A stretch of DNA of 29,795 nucleotides from Schizophyllum amplum (lineage: Eukaryota; Basidiomycota; Agaricomycetes; Agaricales; Schizophyllaceae). Each line of letters starts with the position of its first letter. The first letter of the stretch is position 1. The stretch covers positions 1 to 29,795 of the forward strand of contig VDMD01000225.1 in the NCBI GenBank assembly GCA_007026445.1. The letters are read 5' to 3'. The position numbers and the translations under genes were made by a program. The notes under the pieces are model-generated. The model had not been told where the DNA came from and did not search any database. It worked only from the letters and a program-made list of their open reading frames with translations. Of the stretch, positions 9,165 through 20,699 are shown piece by piece.

Positions 9165-12100
9165 TTAGCCCATCTTCAGCTTCTTCGCCGGCTGCCCACC
9201 ACCCTTCTCCCCTCCGTCCTTCCTCTTCTTCGACCTAAAGCTCGCCATCGCCGCCCGGATCCCATCGCGCATACGGAGCGTGGCCTGCCCCACCTCGGAC
9301 ACATCTCCATTGAACGTCAACGCATTTTGAACCATAAGCTCCAGGTCCGCTTCAAACGCCTGCACCGACTCGTACTTGTCCGTGTCGAGCTTGTTCTGGA
9401 TCGTGCGCAGGTCGCGCGCCTTCTCGCGTGGGATGATGTTGAAGTACGTCGGGATGCCGAGCAGGTCCGGATTCACAGGCTCGGAGAAGATGAAGTAGCT
9501 GTGGGCAGACACGGTTAGAAACATAGCAGTGCGGCAAGATGGCTAACGCACGAGGGATGCGCCTTCAACTCGCGGACTACTGCCTGCAGCCCGCGCTTCT
9601 CCGTGTACGACAACTTCTTTTCCATCGCCTTCGCCCACTCCTTCTTGAACAGCGCCTCGACGTTGTCTGCACACTGCTGTGGGTACGTCGTGGGCGGATT
9701 GAACGTTCGGCAGTTCTTAAAGATGAGCTCCACGTCCTTCCGGAAGTCCTCCATGGTCTGATACTGCCCCTCCGTCAGCTTCTTGCCCATAGTCGAGAAG
9801 TCCATGGGATGCTTGATCTCGTCGAAGTACCTGCAAGGTATGTCAGTACTAGTCCAATCATCAAGGTCAGACAACATACGTCGGACATCCATCCCGTATA
9901 GGATCCACCGGTTGCGCGAAGATGGGGTAGAACTCTGACTTCGCCAGCGTCTTCAACAGTTCACGGCACTTCCTCTCGTTGATCGGCGTAGCAGCGTAAA
10001 CCGTTGCGCGTGGTGCACTAGGTGTTGACGGACCTGGACCCGCAACATGTGAAGTTGCTCTCGACGGCGCACGCGAAGGTGGATGTGAGGGAGGGTGGGT
10101 GGAGATCTGCCGCTCTTTGCCTTTGACGGACGACACGGCAGGAGCAGCAGTTGGAGGAGGGGGACGAGCTGGCGTGGCTGGCGCAGGCCCAGGAGCCACC
10201 TGGCGAGGCGGGGCGATAGTGCGAGGCGTAGGTGAAGGCGCGGAGGGCTTGTCGCGCTTGATCTTGATAGTCGGCCGCGGCGGTGCCGGTGCCGGTGTTG
10301 GTGTAGGCGCAGGCGTGGGAGAAGGCGCCCGCCGTTCCTTCTTCGCTGGCGAGGCTAGGTTCAATATCTCGTCCTCGTCCAGCACCGCAGATGCAATCTT
10401 CCGCTTGCCCTTCGACACCGATCGTGGCTGCTCCCGCTTCTGCTCTCTCTGGTGCTCTCGTTGCTGCTCCCGCTCATGCTCAACGGCGAGCACCTCCTCG
10501 AGTAGGTCGCCTGTCCCATCATCTTCGTACGGCGGTGGAGGATCCGTAGGTACGTCAGACGGAGTCGCCTTCGACTTCGCCTTCGACGGCTTCGACTTCT
10601 TCTGTGGAAGTTCGGCCGAGGGCTTGCTAGGCCCTCCGAGCTTCAACTTGATGGTCGGACGCGGCTTCGGTTGTTCAGGTTGAGGCGGAGAAGGCGAAGG
10701 GGCAGGCGGCGGCGCAGGTTGATTGGGTGCAGATATCCTGCGCGGCGCGGCAGCCGCCGTCTTATTGGGTATAGGCCCGGTTGATATGACCACAGGGCGT
10801 GGAGGGGAAGAGGAGGAGGATCATGAACCCTAGCTTCTAGCGTCCTGCTCAAGGTCGCCCATTCTATGGATGGCGTCAGTGAGTCATGCAGGTCTACGGC
10901 AAAACCCGAGGCTCACGTTTTTCAAAGAACGTCTCCAAGTTGATGGCTTCCAGATGCGCGAATGTCCCGGGAGGGTTGTAGGTCTTCGCGTTGTTGATCA
11001 TGAGCTCGATGTCTTTCCGGAAGGCATTTCTGTCCTGGTAAAGCCCTTGGTTCAACTTGATGTCCATGGTGGCGAGATCCATGGGCTTCTTGATCACGTC
11101 GAAATAACTGAAGATCCGTCAATTCCTCCTGCCTCACTTAATAGAGCCAATGCGTACCTCGGCGCGTGGTCCCGAACAGGATCGACCGGCTTCAAGAACA
11201 GTTTGGCACGCTTATGGGCTTGCAGCTTCTTCAGCGCGTTGCGACACATGATCAAGTCGTTCGTGCTCATCCCACCCGACTGCGCCTTCGGCGCTGGCCG
11301 CGAACTGGACTTCGGCGGGCGACCCGTTTGCGGAGGCGGAGCAGGCTTCTGCTTAGGCTTCGACGCTTTCGCGGCGGGTACAGGAGGCGGAGGAGCGCGC
11401 CGAGCGGGAGGCGCCATCTGTACATGGCGCTTAGGTTGCTCGGGCGCAACACGCGGAGAGGGAGGAATGGGAGGAGCGACTCGGAGTTTTGGCGTGGTGA
11501 CAACTGTAGGACTCTCGGGTCGGCCGGGAGGTCGCGGAGGCTTGACTTTGATCGGCAGTGGTGGAGGCGTCTCGGCGACGGGGGTGGGAGGAATATGTAT
11601 CTTGGGCATCGGTAATTTCTCCTCCTGCGGCTTGATCAAGAGGTCGGCCAGCTTGAGAAGGTTCCACCGGACTTCGTAGTCCACATCAGGAGATCTGAGA
11701 AAGTAGAAGGTTAAAGCAGTAAAATGATATGGCATGGGGCACCTACAGCATGAGAGGCGTCAACCATTCCCGCAAGACTTCGTTCTTGCCAACCTCTCGA
11801 TCCTTTCTCAGGACCTTGAACATCATATCCATCTCCGTCTTCCTCGCTTCCTTGATCCTCTCCGGGACCGAGCCGTCCTCCTCTATGAGGAGTGACTCTG
11901 CCTCCTTTACGCCCGACTTCAGCTCTCCCATTTGGACCAGCAGACCAAGGCTTTGGCAGCAATTACGCGCAACGTGTCGCCTGACGACTCGGGAAGGATC
12001 GTTGATGATAACGGAGAGGATGTAACGCATGATGCCCGGCGTGAACCATTTGGTCATGAACAACCCGTCGAACGCTGCGATGCGTACTTGAGTATAGTTC

Positions 12101-15100
12101 CCATCGCTACAAATCCGAGTAAGCCGACTGAAAAGTGACCCGACGCGAAGAAACGCATACCGAGTCATTGGGAAGAACCACTTCGGGTGATTGGGGATGT
12201 AGTTCGCCACCATCAGCACAGTGTAGAACTCCAATACCGCGACAGTGACAACATTGTGCGGAGAGGGAATCAAGCGATCCATGTTCCTATACCGCTCGAC
12301 CTCGTCAATGGCCTGCTGTAGGAGGTCGACGTCTTCGGCTGTAAGTTCGGCGCGACCTTCAGTAGGAAGGAGCTCGCCGCGCTCGGGCGCAGCGGTAGAC
12401 GTCGTCGCACATCCCAGACCATCGATAATGGCGCTGACGTAGAATGCGTCGGAATACTGGACGGTCATTTAGTCACATGTAAGCACATGTGTCGTGATAC
12501 TGACCATGTTCGTTGTGTTGTCGTTGAACCGCAGCTGGTCGATGAGGAACTGACGGACCACAGGTGGCGTCTTCCCGTTTTCAAACCGTACCCGGGCAAT
12601 AGCAGTCACTAAGTGCTTGCGCACAAAGTACTCCGCGATATCCGAGAAGTCGTTCGGCTTCGGGACGTAGGTGTGCTTGAACAGATCTTGCTTAGGGTCC
12701 TCCGTTTCGTAGCAGTAGCGGAGGAACAGCTTGAAGAGATGGAAGAGCCCCAGGAACTCGATACGCCGGACAGCGCACTGCAAAATATGTGAATCAAGTG
12801 AAGGACAACTTCATAATCGCACGTACGTTCACGAGCGCGAGAGCGGCCTCGCAGCGAATACGATAATAATAGTTCGTTACCAATACCGTTCTTGCGAAGG
12901 TACTCGAGACGATAGCCGTTGGCTGCCGCGACAGCGAATGTATGGCCTGATCATGATATTTCAGCATGCGTACGGTAAAGAGTATTAGATCGACTGACCT
13001 CAAGCTGCGCAACAACATCCCTATCCCTCTGCAACTGACTAACCCACATAAAGTCGGGTTGGTCAAACGAGATGAACGCGATCCACTCGAAGTCGGCGTC
13101 CATCCGAATCCATTCATAGGTGGCACCGCTCATCTGCGCCTCTTCGTCCTCCGTCCAGTCCGCGACCTTCCAATTCTCGCGCTCTTCCTCCTTCTCCCAG
13201 ATATCCAGCCCGAAGCCCATGTCGATCAGGCCTATGGCCTCAGCCGCGTCCGCGTCACCCTCCGCCGCGGCTTGCGCAGCCGCCTGGCGAGCGAGATAAC
13301 GCTTGGTATTACGCCGTACACGCTTATACTTGGTGTTGAACGGCACGTCATAGCGCTTGAAGCCGGACCGGATGTCAAGAACATGCTCATAGGGCGTGCC
13401 ATCCGCTTCGTGAATACGGATAGTCATCTGGCCCTTTGTCGCGTGTGAGCACGCGAGCACATGAATAAAGGGAAGACGGGACACACCTCAAACAGTGGCG
13501 CAGGCTTGAACATCTCCATCGTGTACGCATTACCCTCATGCGCCTTCCACGCCGGACACTCCTGCCGCATCGTGATCTCGACCGCCATCTTCTTTCGATT
13601 GAACGTCGCCTGGAATGCAAAAGACGGGCAGCCGCTTCCGAAGATCCATTGCTCGGCAAACGCGCGCAGATCAACGCCGCTGACTTTCCGACATATTCGT
13701 AGGAAGAAGTGCGTCGACAGAGCGTTCCCTTGCATCTCCCCGCTCATCGCAGACAGGAAAACCTTGGGGAGCACGCGGCTCAGACCGAGGGACGTGCCCG
13801 ACTTGCCTAGTTTGCGGTCGAGGATATGGAGGACCACGGGCGACTTCAAATTAATGAAGGGTATGTCTGCCGCATCGGGAGGCTCGAGGTGCGTGGGCTG
13901 GCATATCGGCATCTGCGCTCCAGTGTCTGACTGCAAGATGCGCTGCATGTCCTTCTTTAGCCGGAAGCGATACTCGTTCGTTCCAAGTAGTCTCTTGAGG
14001 AAGAGCCCAGTGATATAGAGCGAGAGACCGTTAACCAGCCACAGATCGGACCACTGTTTCGGCTGTATATTGACGCCGACCCATTGCGACGCAAGCGCTT
14101 GTGCTAGGACGTGCCGTGCCTCAAAAGCCTGCTCGATCCCGTCCTCGCCGTGTAACGAGTCGACCGTGATCAAGGACAAGGTAGCACTGTCGAATCGCTG
14201 TGTCGGCATCTCGTCCACGTATACGACCTTGTATGACCCGAACGGATAGGAGCCACATTCCGTAGAGTAGAAGCTCATGGCCGGGCGCAGAGAAGAGGTC
14301 GTAGTCGCCAGCAGAGCTTCATGTCCCGGAAGACAGAAGGCGTGCATGGGGGTCTGCGAAGCACCAGTGGCATCATCTGACGGTGTGTCGGAGGGTATAG
14401 CCATGACATGGAAAGGACCCGCAGCAAGAGCGACGTGCTGAACAGAAGTTGGGACAGGCTGAGAGAATATGAAAATCGTCTTGTTCGAATTGTGAGGATG
14501 TGCGACCTGGACCTAGTTAGACTTGCGAAGAACATTTGATTTTGACAAACGCACCTGCTCTACCAGCTCGCCACTACAAACGACCATGGTAGGACTCGCG
14601 GCCGATTCGCCAGTCTCCTCGTCCGGGTCGCATTCTTCCAGGTGCCGAGGTACCACGATCTCAAACTCCCATGTGCACTTCTCCCACATATTATCGACGC
14701 AAGGGATCCAGCAACGAGCCGCATCTGGGGAGGAGGGTGTTGTATAGCAATGGGGAACGCGCTGCGTACAAGCACGTGAGTCGAGCGCGCGCAAGGCACA
14801 TATATGCTACTTACGTATTGGTGGGCCTCCGAGGGTAGCACGAACTGAAAACCGTCGGCCGGATTACGAAGGGAGTAGGCGATATTAATAACGATGGGGG
14901 CGTATTCCGGCGCGTTTTGGGCATGCCCAGCGCCTGGGGTTTGTGGTTCGGGTGTGGCAGCTGCGATGAAATGTGGGTTAGGAAGAATGTTTTTGTGGGT
15001 TTCGACGCACTCGTACTTGTTTCCCTTCCTAACATCGAGAGACCCGACGAGCGAAGAGAAACCTGGGTGGGGATGGCTATTGACAGCTCGCCTTCGTCAC

Positions 15101-15592
15101 TTTCTTGGAGGGCAGAATAGAGCTTTCGCTTGAGTTCTGCGTGCCTATGGGGATCGGCGTTGTTCTCCCCAGGAAGGGACAGGTTTGCTAGATAGTCATT
15201 GTGGACAAACTCGGCTTGGTGGCCGCTGACAGTGACGGTGTGAATCGCTACGCAATGGGGTGTCAGTACACGATTCGCATTCAAAACGGCGCAGCACGCA
15301 CTGCATTGCCTCGAATGCAGGTGCACGGTCTTCAGATCCTTCGTCGTGGGGTAAATTGTGAGTTCCGTGTAGCCCTGTGGTGGATATCAGCCTGGGGACC
15401 ATGTCGCGTCCAACTCCGCCACGCACCCACAACGTCCCCGCAAAGTCGATCTCAAGTACCACTTTTTGGTTACTAGTAGAGACGACAAAAGGTGTCAGTA
15501 CCAATCGCGCGGCAAGAAGGGACTGGTACTCATATAGTGAACCCGCGTCTGGCGCTCTCGCGCTGCAGACCGTGCACCCGCAGCGTGTCCAT
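9165..15592 (-). CDS. TAF2: TFIID subunit TAF2 with three C-terminal bromodomains
   Basis: TAF2 is the M1-aminopeptidase-like TFIID subunit that contacts core-promoter DNA. Eighteen exons (high to low): 15592-15543, 15472-15427, 15374-15302, 15247-15017, 14960-14815, 14761-14555, 14506-13487, 13433-12999, 12946-12827, 12777-12505, 12456-12161, 12106-11747, 11694-11158, 11107-10917, 10863-10829, 10760-9880, 9830-9552, 9498-9165. They sum to 5514 nt, an intact frame of 1837 residues. Residues about 20-590 are peptidase-like, but the zinc site is lost: AQALASQW replaces HExxH and WLVNGLSLY replaces the usual NEG. A HEAT-like region follows to about 1085, then a Pro-rich linker and bromodomains at about 1227-1330, 1600-1705 and 1710-1810, each keeping the acetyl-lysine-contact Asn (KTYN, RTFN, LTFN). 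The last residues are Lys-rich (KKLKMG). The first exon is uncertain: the frame is also open from an ATG at 15747, and the 15542 donor (GTTCAC) is weak. The 10828 donor (GTTCAT) is also weak. Confidence 0.93.
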
Positions 15593-15811
15593 AGCGCTGA
15601 ATCGCTCTCTAACTGTGTTCCCAACGTTCGTAAGGTCTGATCCTTGCAGATTTGCGCGCGTCCGGGCGTGGCTGGTGTCGAGGGCGATGATTCAGTAAAC
15701 GGTTGAGAGCAAGGCGCTGCCTGCTGACTCAGCGAGGGGATTGCCATTTCGGGTCAAACAAAGCGGGCGCTTAGCCGCGTGCCGCATTGTACTGTTTTTC
15801 TCCCGCCCATC
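15593..15811. promoter_or_regulatory. Divergent promoter between TAF2 and LTV1
   Basis: About 219 bp separate the preferred ATGs of the two head-to-head genes (only 64 bp if TAF2 starts at 15747). No TATA box stands out, which fits housekeeping genes. Confidence 0.55.
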
Positions 15812-17645
15812 ATGCCCCCCAAGTCAAAGTCCATCTATCGCCAGCCGGGCGCAAAGCATTTCCAGCTCGTACACAGATCCCAGCGCGATCCACTCATCCA
15901 CGACCCCGACGCAAGCCAGCATGTATTGAAACCCTTTGTGCGCGAGAATGAAAAGAAGGTGTGCTTTGCCTGGCGATCGGTCTATATTCTTGTTGACAGA
16001 TAGACGCAGGGGAAGAGCCGTGCGGACCTAGAAGAAATTCTTACTCCAGCGGAGACCGACCAGCGCGCCAACGTTGGCGAGGCGTCTCTGTACGGCGTCT
16101 ACTACGACGACACCGAATATGATTACATGCAACATCTACGGCAGGCTGGTGTGGAGGAGGAAGGCGTTGATACCATCCTGATCGAAGCCCCCAATACCAC
16201 CAAGAAGAAGATCAAGGAGAAAGACAACATCGGCATTCAACTCAAGGATCTGCCCGAGGGCGTACTGGCCTCCACTACCGAGCTCCCCCGCAACTATGAG
16301 TCGCAGCAAGCCATCCCAGAAAGCCTGTCAGGCTTCCAACCTGACATGGATCCCCATCTGCGCCAAGTTCTCGAGGCACTGGAGGACGACGCATTCGTGG
16401 ACGACGACCTCGAAGACGACTTCTTCGGCGAGCTCGTCGCGAAAGGGGAGCGCGATGCCGCTGAGGACTTGGGCTTCGAGTTTGCGGAAGATGGTATTGA
16501 TGAGGCTGCTGCAGATGAGGACGAGGACGGGGAGGAAGTTGCGGACGAGGAGCTTGGCTGGGAGGAGCGCTTCGCTCGGTTCAAGAAGGCACAGACACAC
16601 GCCGATGTCGACGACGAGCTGAAGAGTACGGACGACTTTAGGTCCGAAGGGGGAGACACTGTCGGCGGACTGCCTGCAATGTCTGTGATCGGTGCGAAGA
16701 GGCGACGCCGGAAGGGTACCAGCGACGCATCCGGGTACAGCATGAGCAGCTCGTCCCTGCATCGTACCGACACGCTGCAAACGCTCGATTCGCAGTACGA
16801 TCAGGTAAGCCTCCCGCTCTACGTTTTGTCATCGCCTTGCTCACAAGTCCCAGGTCATGGCCAAAGAATACGGCGACGAATACGAGGACGAGGATGAGGA
16901 TGCAGAGGAAGACGATATCGACGAAGTGCCCGACCTCATTCTCTCTCGGCCCGACTTTGAGAACATGATGGACGAATTCCTCAACGACTTCGAGCTACTC
17001 GGCCGCAAGATGCAGCCCAAGCTTGAAGGTGACACTGGCGTGGAGAAACTCGACACCTTCCGGCGAGCCCTTGGCGCCATGCGCGAGATCGACATGCAGG
17101 AAACGCCTTCCAATGACTCGTACAACGATGACGAGCTCTCGGACTCGGAGGAAGAGAAGGAGGACAAGTGGGATTGCGAGTCCATCCTCTGTGAGTTTTT
17201 ACACCTACGCCTCAGCGCTCCAGAGCTGACTTGATTCCTAGCCACCTACTCCAACCTCGAAAACCACCCCCGCGTCATCCGCGCGCGCGAGACCGCCGCT
17301 CGAAGGACTAAAACCGCCGTGCCACAAATAACCATAGATCCCAAAACCGGACTGCCCGTCGTCACGCAACCCAACTCACAAACACGACACTCGAAAGCAG
17401 CCCCTCCCCCCTTCGCCGACGACACCTCCGGCTCCGACACGGAGACCGAGGCGACGCACCGCCAGACGATAGCAAGGCCGAAGAACGAGTCCAAGGAGGA
17501 CAAGAAGGCCCGCAAGGCAGCTGTCAAAGCGGAGCGCCAGGCGCGGCGGGTGGAGAAGAAGGCGACCAAGGAGCAGTTCGATGCTGAGATGCAGAATGCG
17601 AAGCGGAGGCTCAACGGGAAGGAGCTGAGGACGCGGAAGCTGTGA
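15812..17645 (+). CDS. LTV1: LTV1, 40S ribosomal subunit assembly/export factor
   Basis: LTV1 is a non-ribosomal component of late pre-40S particles that binds near the uS3/uS10 head region and must leave for 40S maturation. Four exons (15812-15958, 16004-16804, 16854-17190, 17242-17645) give 562 residues in an intact frame. The N-terminal block KSIYRQPGAKHFQLVHRSQRDP with the downstream DYMQHLR is the family signature. Very acidic stretches follow (FVDDDLEDDFFGELV; EYEDEDEDAEEDD), then the conserved FENMMDEFLNDFE. The basic, Lys/Arg-rich C-terminus contains ERQARRVEKKATKEQF. The first intron has two usable in-frame acceptors (ending 16003 or 16010), differing by about two residues (TQ). It is divergent from TAF2. 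Confidence 0.95.
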
Positions 17646-18252
17646 GCGCTCCTCGGTAGACTTGTGCCGTAGTGTACCCTGTATCCTTGCTGTCACTTGT
17701 ACCTTCTCTTTGTGATGCATTACAAGTGTTTCCCGGGTGAAACGCCGCAACGCACGCTGTGGCTGAGCACACAGAGGAGGTCAACGATGACTCATGTGCG
17801 CGCCACCTTTCGTCTTAAATAGGGCTTGAAGCTTGAAAGCACGCCAGATGATGTTTTCCATAAAATTATATGTGCATAGTGATTCGCATAATAACATAAA
17901 CGAAGTAGGATACACGAGCCGACAGCCAAAAGTAGAGCTACAAGTCCATGGTACGGACACGGAGAAAGAATAAGTAAACCATGCGAAGAACATTAGTGGC
18001 GTGCGCACATAGGAGTAGGTAGCTGACGTATGAAAACCATGGAGCCCAAGCGTAGGTAGAAACCCAAGTGTAGGTAAGCAAAGAAGATGGGTAGCCTCGA
18101 AAGCAAGAAGGAACTATAACACGGAACGATGGCGACACCCGCACCCCATCTGGCGTGCGAGCGCAAGTCTAGTTGCGAGCCGAATCCGACAAAGCACCTC
18201 ACCGACACCTCTTCCATTACCACCACCATCCCCTCCCCCCTTCGTCACCTCC
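17646..18252. other. Convergent intergenic region, LTV1 / unknown gene
   Basis: About 600 bp holding the 3' UTRs of two convergent genes. It is more AT-rich than its surroundings around 17860-18110. I see no coding frame, repeat or RNA gene. Confidence 0.6.
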
Positions 18253-20699
18253 TCATCCGCGCGCTCCGTACACCTCCCGCTCAGCCCGCACCACCTCCGT
18301 GGGCGCCGCGACGGGCACCGAGATGCACGACACGCGCCCCACCTTCTCGCGCGTCTTCCCCTGCAGCACGTCCAACTCCTCGCGCGTCGCCCCACGCCGC
18401 GAAGTCAGCACGTTGTGCGTCGCCTTGAGGCGCAGGTACAGCCCGTTCTGCACGACCTTCACCCGGTACGTCGTGCACATGCCCGCCCCGAGCGACGGGG
18501 GCACAGCCGCCAGCATCTGCCTGCGCAGCGGCGACGGGTTGCGGCTCCCCAGACCGTGCGGGTTGAACGGGTTGAACGCCTGAGTGGCGCACTGCTGCAG
18601 CGCAGGCGGCGCGGGAGCGACGAGCGGAATCTCGATGGCGTCCCCCTCGTCATCCGCCCCGAGGAAGTCGCTCGCCTGGTCCCACCCGTCACCGTCGACG
18701 TGGCGGCGGATGGTAACGTGCCGCGCGGGGAACACGCGCGAAACCTCCGTCCTGCTCGCGCGGTATCCCGGCGCTCTAATCGACCGCCCACTCCTCCGCG
18801 GCGCGGTCGTCTCCCTGCGTCGAGCTGGCTCTCCAAACTCGTACGGCGAGCTCGTGGGGACGGACGAGAACAGCAAGGCGCCCGCGTACGCCCGCTGAAA
18901 GTTCTGCGCATAGGAGAGCACCTGGGACACAAGACCCGCCTGCGCGTCGGCCTTGGCGCTGGCGGCGGAGGCGCGCCTAGCTTCCCGAACGACCGACGAT
19001 GACTCGAGAGCCATCGCCGGTTCCGGCTGCGGAAAGGGCAACGGGCTGTCGTGGATCGGCACCGAGACGGCTACAAGGTGACAGTGAGTTGCGCAACACC
19101 GGCGCGTGACCGTTGTAATCTCTGTTGGCGCTGCGACTGTTGGCTTCAGCAACCAGCTGCCGATGCGCGACCTCCTCTTCGGCGGCGACATAACCACCGG
19201 CGACGTCGCGGGTGTCGTCAGCGCCGTCGACACGCTAGAAAGCGACGATGAAGCTGACGAGAACGACAGCCACGAGCCGGAGCGCGATGGGCCCGACGAC
19301 GCTGAGGACAACGAGCGCGTGGACGTCGTGGATGACGTGGACGACGTCGACAGCGACTTCTCGCACGCGGGGGCACACGACACTTCTTCTCCTGCCCGGC
19401 GCAGCTGCTGCGCCCTTCCCCTTCCACGTCTTCTCTGCCTCTGCTGCGACCACCTCCGCCTCCGCCAGCAGGTTCATCAACAACTCCTTCTCGCGTCTCT
19501 CCTTCCGTGCGGGGGTGGCGTGCGGGGTCGAGGGCGAAGGAGACGATCGTGTATGCGACATTCGCTCCTCGGGATCAAGAGGAAAGAGAGCGCCGTGCAT
19601 GCTCTTCACCACATCCTTGAAGGGCACGACGACTTGGGACATCTCCGGAAGAGGCTGATCCAGGGACATCGATAGGGACGACTTCTGGCGACTATGACTC
19701 GGTCGCGGCGCTGGCTGCAAGGCCGGACAGTCGTACAGCGTGGGCGATCGATGCCGAGTCGGAGTCGGTGATGGGCTGCTGGGCGAGAGCTCCGCGTAGG
19801 ACACCACTGGCCGCTGCCGCCGGCGAACGTGATGCGTGGACATGACGATCCGCTCCGCCTCCAGACGCCTCTCCTCCGCCTCCACCTCCGCGCGCTTCCT
19901 CTGCGCGACCTCCCGTTCGAGCTGGGCGCGCTTCTGCTGGAGGACCATGGCCTGCCGACTCTCCGCCATTGCTCTCCGGCCGTCCTCCCCAAACTTTCTC
20001 GCATGCCTTCAAACGCTCGTCGCGCGTCCTCGAGAGCGTGTTAGGCTGCATGGTCGATGCGCTTTCTGCAGGGGTGGGGCAGCTGATATCTTCGACGAGA
20101 CGACCGTTGGGGACAAAGCAAAAGTCGAAATCTTCATCTTGGACGGCCGCAATGTCTGCCTCGGTAATGTCGCGGTAGCCCTTGAGTTTCAGCAGCAGGA
20201 CCTTCGCCGTGTGCATATCATCTAGGGCATATGCGGTGTGCACCCGATCCGCAAGCGACACCGGGTCGGAGTCTGTGTCCTCGGACGGGGTCGTCGGAGC
20301 GGATGGGGTAGGCGGGGTTGGGGGTGAGTTGGGTGGGGATGCAGACAAGTATGGTGGGGATGATGATATTGAGGGTGCGGGCGGGCGCGACGGTTGACGC
20401 GTCACGGCCTTGAACGGTACACTCGTCGGGAGAGCTCTGCATGCTTTTGCGGCTGTGGGGACGAGGACCTTGGCGTTGGGTCTGGGGTGCGCGCTGTCGT
20501 GCTTGTGCGCCACATAAGCTGGTGTTCGTTGTTGGTCGCGGACGGCGGGAGTGGCGGTGGCGGGGCGGCGCGCCTGGGCCCGGCGCTCCTCTGAGGCCTT
20601 GCGGGCGACGGCGGCACGCGACACCTGGCGCGAACGTCCGCGGGACTGGAGTCGCGAGTGCGGCCCGGCGGGGGCCACCATGGGAAACGACGCCAACAT
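18253..20699 (-). CDS. Basidiomycete protein of unknown function (two apparent frame breaks)
   Basis: Function is not known to me; I recall similar proteins only from Agaricomycetes. The reading is about 814 residues in three pieces. Piece 1 (20699 to about 19990): Pro/Ser-rich N-terminus, then the motif RVHTAYALDDMHTAKVLLLKLKG and DEDFDFCFVPNGRLVED, ending ERLKACEKVW. Piece 2 (about 19988 to 19395): a charged, probably coiled-coil stretch with repeated Arg/Glu/Ala (QLEREVAQRKRAEVEAEE), then VVVPFKDVVKSMHGALFPLD. Piece 3 (about 19390 to 18253): a Ser-rich stretch with GSWLSF, then a C-terminal block with TYRVKVVQNGLYLRLKATHN. Pieces 1 and 2 join by dropping one G of a GGGG run (19987-19990). 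Pieces 2 and 3 join by dropping one base near 19380-19400. No introns are needed. The Met at 20699 is chosen for composition; the frame is open further up to 20990. It is convergent with LTV1. Confidence 0.75.

Noticed and set aside
10099..11679. Long plus-strand Gly-rich frames
   Set aside because: They mirror the Pro-rich linkers of TAF2 on the opposite strand; the minus strand holds the bromodomains.
15779..15811. Upstream ATG extending LTV1 by 11 residues
   Set aside because: The LTV1 N-terminus normally begins at the block starting at 15812, so the extra residues have no support.
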